Assembly: GCA_019915015.1 (NCBI GenBank)
Contig: JAHBBC010000015.1
Span: 124,001 to 188,000, forward strand
Origin: Auriscalpium vulgare
Taxonomy: Eukaryota > Basidiomycota > Agaricomycetes > Russulales > Auriscalpiaceae
Length of the DNA: 64,000 nt
Direction of reading: 5' to 3'
A program made the position numbers and the translations under genes. The notes under the pieces are model-generated. The model made no database searches. It was not told the origin of the DNA and saw only the letters and a program-made list of their open reading frames with translations. How positions within the stretch are numbered: the stretch's first letter is position 1; the number at the start of each line of letters is the position of its first letter. Positions 54,633 through 64,000 of the stretch are shown one piece after another.

Positions 54633-56642
54633 CTATTTGGAAGAAGTCGAATATGTGGTTGCCGCGGCGAAGCGTTTGGCAGCATTCTCCCTGCTGTAGG
54701 GCGGGTAGCGGACAGCTAAAATGTCCTCTGACCTGATGAATAGCTGGGCGTTAGCCGACGCAGTCAACGTGGAGCAACCCAGCCTCCAGGCACTTACGAC
54801 GCAGGAACATCGACCGTCGCCCTGTGGTGAGTGAAGCCGTCGAATGTATACTTCAGGTACTGAGCACCATCTGCGAATTCAATTGAGTTTCTGGGAGCAG
54901 CTCGGAGACGGCTACGCACATCCGGACTCGCCGATGCCCGAGAAGGGCAGCTCGGATACTAGGATAGGATTCAGCGACCGGCATCAAAATAACAGAGCAC
55001 GGGGCGCACCGGATACTTGAGTCATCACGTCGTTGAAAGCGATGCTTCCGCTCTGTGTGCCTTGGATGACTGGGAATTTGTAAGGAAGGGATGGTTATGA
55101 TATAAGGCATGAGCGCGAGTGCGAGCGTATACTTACACGCTTTCTTGACCTCGGGTTTATTCGTGAAGACGTACAGCGCCAGAGGGTGGGGTCTAGTAGA
55201 GGACGAGAGGTTGTGTGCTTGCTACAGGAAAGGGCGTGTCGGTATCACACACCTGGCACTGATGAAGTCGATGGCCTCCTGCATGCTGTCCACAGGAACG
55301 AGAGGCAACAACGGCCCGAATATCTCCCTAAAGAGGTTGTGAGCTGTGGCTAGCATGAAGATGCGATTCCCTCTAACTACCCTTCGAGCAGCGCATCGCT
55401 GTTTTCCACATCCCTGAACACTGTAGGTTCGATGACACGCTTGCCGTCGGTATTCCCGCCAAGAACCACTTGGGCCTTCGTCCGCGCAATCAGGCCTTGC
55501 AGGCGGTCGTAATGCGCCTTCGACACGATACCCCCGTATGACTCAGACTCAAGTGCACCGTGCGGGTGGAAGGTTTGATACGCCTCCTGGAGAGCCGCAA
55601 TGAACTCATCCTGAGCGCTCCGTGTAATAAGCACGTAGTCTGGGGCGACGCAGATCTGCAATGGTATTATTAAACTGCGGTGGGATCACTTCACTGGAGG
55701 AACTGCTCACCTGCCCCGAATTGGTCGACTTGCCCCAGAGGATGCGCTTCGCAGCGAGCCGCAGGTCTGTGTTCTCCGCATCGACGACGACAGGCGACTT
55801 GCCGCCGAGCTCAAGCGTGAGTGGAGTCAGGTGCTTCGCCGCCGCCGTCGCGATGATGCGCGCGACGGTAGAGTTGCCGGTGTAGAAAACTACCAACCGT
55901 GAGTCGCGAAGACGATTGCGACAAATGCGAGACAGCGCACTGTGATCCCACTTGAGTTCAAGGAGACGCGTAATTTCCGGGACCCCGCCATTGACGACGC
56001 GGTATGCGGCTGGGTCGAGGTATTTTGGCACGAGCTCGCCGATGAGGGCTGCGTGGTGCTGCGCGATCTCCGACGGCTTGATCACCGCAGGACAGCCCGC
56101 AGCAATCGCGCCCGATAATGGCTGCAGCAGGAGCACAAGCGGGTAATTCCACGGGCTACATACACATAACACAAGGTGCGCTGCGTCAGCATCCTCTCAG
56201 AACCGAAGACGGAGGCAGCGCACGCGATGATCAATACGACGCCTTTCGGCCCCTTTAAAACCTCCGGCGACCACGCCTGCTGATGCGGCGGCGAGCTCAC
56301 GCGCTCGGGGGCGACCCATTCGTCCAGCAGCTGCGCAGCACGCTGCGTGCGCGCAATGAGCGGCCCGATCTCGCCAGCAAGTACCTCAACAGCAGGCTTC
56401 TTCAGGTCGGCAGCGAGCGCCGCGATGAAGGCCTCTTGGTTCTCGGAGACCATGGCCACGAGCTGGGCCAGCTGCTGCTTGCGCCATGCGAGATCATACC
56501 GCCGGGCGACATTGGTGCGGAATCCCTCGCGAAGGGCTGCATGGATCTGCCGGGCGGAAGGTGAGAAGAGAGTAGAAGTAAGGCGTATAAGACGTACCCG
56601 GGATATCTCGTCGATCGGTGTATAGGGAAGAACGTCGGCCAT
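54633..56642 (-). CDS. Class-3 aldehyde dehydrogenase, copy 2
   Basis: This is a tandem paralog of the previous gene, start MADVLPYTPIDEISR. It has [53 protein letters not shown] and ICVAPDYVLI (nucleophilic Cys, placed right after an intron at about 55656-55709), then [46 protein letters not shown] and YLKYTFDGFTHHRATVDVP. It ends RENAAKRFAAATTYSTSSK, a slightly longer tail than copy 1. All catalytic residues are present. By eye the two proteins share a little over half of their residues, so the duplication is not recent. Intron positions are mostly shared. Expected role: oxidation of lipid-derived aldehydes to acids in the cytosol or on membranes. Confidence 0.92.
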
Positions 56643-56688
56643 TGCTGTGATGACAATCGATGCGTGAGTATATCGTCAAATTTGGGCG

Positions 56689-56694
56689 TTTATA
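56689..56694 (-). promoter_or_regulatory. TATA box of aldehyde dehydrogenase copy 2
   Basis: ATATAA within CATATAAAC on the minus strand lies about 48 bases before the ATG. Confidence 0.45.
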
Positions 56695-56927
56695 TGCATG
56701 CATGTTTCTTGGCGCTTCGTCGATACAATGCGATGAATGGGAAGCAGGCTCCCGAATGCGGGTCAAGTCGGGCGCCACCAAAGTGAGACAGTGCAATATA
56801 CATAGATGATAGCGAGGCTGTGGGTCTTGATGGCAGTCAGTGTGATACAACGGATGCGCGAGAAATTGTCCGACACCATATGAGTGATAGCGTAACTGTC
56901 CTCGACTACTGCCTCCTCAACCACCAC

Positions 56928-58424
56928 CTAGTCCGTCGATGTGGAATACCCTGACGTCGTCCCGTTGACCGAGAACGCATCGGTGTCAACGCCGAGATAT
57001 GGTGAATCCTTGATGAGCGGCGAATCCCTCAAAGTGGGCGGGCGGCGCTTCAAACCATTCTCCTTCGCACTCGACAGACCATCAATGGCCTCCGGCTGCA
57101 TGCAATGCTGCCTGAGGTGGCGCACCACCTGGGGGATCACGTCGACGTGGACGTTCTCGCCCCACAGCACGTCGAGGTGCTCGTACCCGCGCAACGGATA
57201 CGCCTCCACGCGGTGCGCTGGAAGCTCCCGGCGCATTGTCTCGATGTCGACCAGCGAGTCCGAGTCGCCGTACAGGAGCACGACGCTGGTCGCGATGTTG
57301 CGCGTGGGGAATGCGGCGGGCCGATAGCCCGAGCGCACGGACTGGCGTGTGGTGAAGGGGTCGTCGTCGTACATGAGGAAGCGGCCGGTGCGCATTATCT
57401 GGAACCAGTGCACAACGGACTTGGTGCTCGCAAACGAGTACAAGTGCGCGTAGGCTGCGATCTTCTGGGACCCGGAGATGTTCTTGGAACGCCAAGAGAA
57501 GAGGAAAGCGAGCGAATAGTCGATGAAGCGCGAGAAGATGGGCGGATAGAGAATCTGCTGCCACATGATGGCGGAGGAAAGGATCGCGCGACGACCGAAG
57601 ATAAGGAAGAGAAGCGTCGGTGAGGCTTTCATGAGGGCGTCGACGATGGGCGCGGCTAGGCCGGCCGGGCTCATGGCGGGCGCGAGAGCGATGAAGACAT
57701 TGACTTTCGCGTTGAGCTGCGGGTGTATGCTGAGCGCGGCGAACGCCTGGGCGGTGCCCTGGCTGAAACCAACGTAGCTGAGGCTCGGTGCTCCGGTGAT
57801 CTGGAGGATATACTCGATGGCGTCGGGAATATCGTGCCAGGCGAAGTCATCGAGGCTATAGTCCCAAAACTTGTGGCTGTTGGGGTCATGGTGGATAGAC
57901 TTCTTGGAATACTTGTTTCCGCGATTGTTCCCGAGCCAAACGTCGAAACCTTTCTCGGCAAGGACGAAGGGAAGCGAGCGCTCCGCGTCGGTGAGGCAGA
58001 CCCAAACCTCGCTGTTCATGAGGAGGCCGTGGTGGAGGTAGACGACGGGTTTGCCGGTGGAGGTGCCCGGGGCTGGGGTAGCCTCGCCTTTCCGTCCAGG
58101 AACGCGGTGGATGCCGAGGAGGTAGCCGTCCTTGGTGAGGACAACATGCTCTTCGTTGAAGTAGCCGAAAATGCGACAGAGCTCTTCAAAGTCTGCGGCG
58201 CGACGGATGCGGTCTGCAAGGCGAGCTTTTGGCTCGTGTTTATGACGATTTCCCATGAATCGGTTGAAAAGAGTGCGTGAACGGTGGTAGAACCACATGA
58301 TGACGGGCTTTGGGAGGAGAAGGATGATGATATGGAGGATACCCTCGAAGACGATGAAAATGAGACCAAAGAATACTGCAACGTATTCGCGTCCGTGAAG
58401 GCGGCTTAGGAAAGGGAGCGACAT
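56928..58424 (-). CDS. Steryl ester hydrolase/acid-lipase family protein
   Basis: This is an intronless 498-residue frame. The N-terminus has a hydrophobic hairpin-like stretch (VAVFFGLIFIVFEGILHIIILLL), as in the yeast membrane-bound steryl ester hydrolases Yeh1/Yeh2/Tgl1. The lipase-associated region follows (FNEEHVVLTKDGYLLGIHRVP), then VVYLHHGLLMNSEVW (oxyanion region), FDVWLGNNRGNKYS, YVGFSQGTAQAF with nucleophile Ser (GFSQG), VVLLYGDSDSLVD with the acid Asp, and RGYEHLDVLWG with the His. The whole alpha/beta-hydrolase triad is present. Expected function: release of sterols from steryl esters on lipid droplets or the ER. It is unrelated in sequence to the array at 0-17 kb beyond the shared fold. 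Confidence 0.88.
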   Translation of the reverse strand: MSLPFLSRLHGREYVAVFFGLIFIVFEGILHIIILLLPKPVIMWFYHRSRTLFNRFMGNRHKHEPKARLADRIRRAADFEELCRIFGYFNEEHVVLTKDGYLLGIHRVPGRKGEATPAPGTSTGKPVVYLHHGLLMNSEVWVCLTDAERSLPFVLAEKGFDVWLGNNRGNKYSKKSIHHDPNSHKFWDYSLDDFAWHDIPDAIEYILQITGAPSLSYVGFSQGTAQAFAALSIHPQLNAKVNVFIALAPAMSPAGLAAPIVDALMKASPTLLFLIFGRRAILSSAIMWQQILYPPIFSRFIDYSLAFLFSWRSKNISGSQKIAAYAHLYSFASTKSVVHWFQIMRTGRFLMYDDDPFTTRQSVRSGYRPAAFPTRNIATSVVLLYGDSDSLVDIETMRRELPAHRVEAYPLRGYEHLDVLWGENVHVDVIPQVVRHLRQHCMQPEAIDGLSSAKENGLKRRPPTLRDSPLIKDSPYLGVDTDAFSVNGTTSGYSTSTD

Positions 58425-58954
58425 GGTTGACGATGGTGGTAACGGTGGTGGAGTGCCCAGCGTCCAGAGAACGGACCCCTGTTGGACGCTCCTGTTTGGT
58501 TATGGGCCTATCTGCGTCCGTCGACGCGTTCAGCCTGCGGTTGACGATGAGAACGGCCGGTCAAATGTCGAGCAGAGACTTACAGAACGCGGAAGGTCGA
58601 CGCGTAGATGACGGACGACTCTGTGAAAATGGCGCGTCGCAATCACATGGGTCTATAACTCAGTTTATCCGTATTTTACATAATAATTGCGTAGCTTCAT
58701 GGCCCGCTACCCAATGGCTCCCTCTCCGTTCCTCGATGGGACCCCTGCGGGTTGTTATCTAATACTATCCTATCCTATCCCTACGCGCACCCTTCAATGG
58801 CACAAATCAAATGCCAATTTATTGTGGTACATGAACTATGTGAATGTAACTAACTAACTATGTGGCGAACGAGCGCGTCGCGCACACAGTCCTCGCATTC
58901 GTCGGAGGACGTCTCTTAGGTCGGAGTGGCTCACTCAGGCTGCGAGTGTGCTCA

Positions 58955-59240
58955 ATTGACGGCTGATGGGATCCAGTCGCGACCAAGGACTAAGGGGTCA
59001 TTGGAATCCAGCATGCAATCAAGCACAGACATTGCAGCGGCTGTCGAGAGCACTGATAATGACGGTTGCACGGAGAACACCACCGGCACGTAGTAGCGCG
59101 CCAGAGGGACGAGAGTTGTCACAGCGATGAGGATGTGAGGACGAACGAGAGGGATAAGAGTTAGATCGAGCAAGGTGCAATGTTGTCGATGAGGACAGAC
59201 GCAGCGACGCCATTGATTGAAGCAGACATGATGTTGGGGA
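58955..59240 (-). pseudogene. Frameshifted retropepsin-like fragment
   Basis: On the minus strand MSASINGVAASVLIDNIAPCSI stops, and a shifted frame continues LIPLVRPHILIAVTTLVPLARYYVPVVFSV and MSVLDCMLDSNDPLVLGRDWIPSAVN. Spacing and the end motif (LGRDW) resemble fungal retropepsin-like segments, in which LIDTGA would be the active site; here it reads LIDNIA. It is broken and incomplete. Confidence 0.35.
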
Positions 59241-59418
59241 TATGTTGGGGGCTGAGTCTTGAGATGATGGCCAGGACATCAGAGGTCTACACTGTACAGA
59301 ATGGCCCGTGCACGCTCGTGCGAGTCGCGACCGATCACATTGCATAAGCAAGCTTATTGTTTTACAAGATCCACCCCCGATTGCAGGGAAATTTGCCCAC
59401 CATTGCACTGTAAGACCC

Positions 59419-59537
59419 ACTACTATAGTAGTCTCCGTTGCCGACCTTGCGCGGAAGACAGTCGTAACTACTATAGTAGTCTCCGTTGCCGACCTTGCGC
59501 GGAAGACAGTCGTTCCGCAGCTAAACTACTATAGTAG
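59419..59537. repeat. 48-base tandem repeat with 14-bp palindromes
   Basis: The unit starts with the perfect palindrome ACTACTATAGTAGT and continues TCTCCGTTGCCGACCTTGCG to GACAGTCGT. Two units (59419-59466, 59467-59514) differ by a single base, and the palindrome core appears a third time at 59525-59537. The array lies 15-130 bases past the PEX1 stop codon. Confidence 0.85.
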
Positions 59538-59552
59538 CGGGAATTCGCTGAA

Positions 59553-63601
<4,049 letters not shown>

Positions 63602-63773
63602 TGTGGTTGTACGGGGAAAAGAGGCGGCGGACGCGTGGCAGTCGCGTCCGCCGCGATCACGCGCATTTGCTTGCAACTCATGTGATTTACTCGCTGCCGG
63701 TGCTGATTTCATAGGAGCATGGACTCATGTATTTTATGGCGGCGCCGGCATGTGCATGGAAGGGTATTACAAT

Positions 63774-64000
63774 CTAGTACACATAGCCCAGAATCTTGCC
63801 TCCCACATTTTTGCGACGCGCCTCCTCGTGGTCCAGAATCCCAGACGACGTCGTCTAGCGCATCGAATGAGCACAGGGACATCGATGCTACACTTCTCCA
63901 CTCACCAGGATGATCTTGCCAAACGAACGCGCCGGCAGCAACAAATTCACCCACGACTCGATCTGCGTCACCTGGACGTTGAACCGTGGCGAGATGACAC
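63774..64000 (-). CDS. RPS22: 40S ribosomal protein uS8 (S22/S15a), 3' part
   Basis: This gene continues past the right edge. Exon 63906-64000 gives [31 protein letters not shown]. After a 51-base intron, exon 63774-63854 gives [26 protein letters not shown] and a stop. This matches the C-terminus of eukaryotic uS8 (RPS22/RPS15A), which ends ..[23 protein letters not shown]... It is a component of the small cytosolic ribosomal subunit. The last residues YVY instead of the usual FFF-like end are a small difference. The 5' exons lie outside the window. Confidence 0.93.

Larger units (their letters stand above)
58425..59552. other. Intergenic region with decayed fragment and tandem palindromes
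   Basis: This is the promoter side of the steryl ester hydrolase gene. It contains a short TATCC run (about 58764-58781), a broken protease-like fragment and the 48-base repeat described separately. No intact gene is seen. Confidence 0.5.

Overview
The window is nuclear DNA from a basidiomycete fungus, most likely an agaricomycete (polypore-like). Genes are compact and GC-rich and are cut by many 45-60 base GT-AG introns. Tryptophan synthesis is encoded as one fused GATase-IGPS-PRAI protein. The single-copy genes (heterotrimeric G alpha, PEX1, DRS2-type flippase, PXR1, RPS22) are typical of the group. I see no rRNA, intact tRNA, CRISPR array or complete autonomous transposon.

Layout. 0-17.3 kb holds six full copies of one HSL-type alpha/beta-hydrolase gene, all with the same exon pattern: four on the plus strand (0.2-6.7 kb) and two on the minus strand (14-17.2 kb). 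A decayed seventh fragment abuts a hairpin-rich repeat. Between the two hydrolase blocks sit a type II membrane protein of unknown role, a PXR1-like G-patch protein and an eight-exon G alpha gene. 18-38 kb is a mostly conserved block: an Spt21/Ams2-like chromatin factor, a zinc metallopeptidase of the yeast YIL108W type, a RING/coiled-coil protein, the trifunctional tryptophan gene, a GT61 glycosyltransferase and a P4-ATPase.

38.5-51 kb is an accessory island. A 2.3-2.4 kb inverted duplication, each arm carrying an intact F-box-like gene, encloses about 7.7 kb. Inside are a GNAT pseudogene, an intact GNAT gene, two divergent UstYa-like (DUF3328) genes, a small secreted protein with a Kex2-type dibasic site, and a single-pass membrane protein. 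The arms share a 336-base stretch without differences, flanked by diverged sequence, which points to gene conversion. 51-64 kb holds a Ser-rich hypothetical gene, two tandem class-3 aldehyde dehydrogenases, a steryl ester/acid lipase, PEX1 (with a palindromic 48-base tandem repeat just past its stop codon) and the 3' end of a uS8 ribosomal protein gene.

How the genes fit together. Lipid and aldehyde turnover is a recurring theme: six esterase/lipase-like hydrolases, a steryl-ester hydrolase, two fatty-aldehyde-type dehydrogenases, a peroxisome biogenesis ATPase and a lipid flippase. I see no evidence that these form one regulated cluster. The most unusual parts are the hydrolase array, in which two members have altered oxyanion-hole motifs, and the inverted-repeat island with its UstYa-like pair, one member of which has lost the first histidine of both metal-binding motifs.
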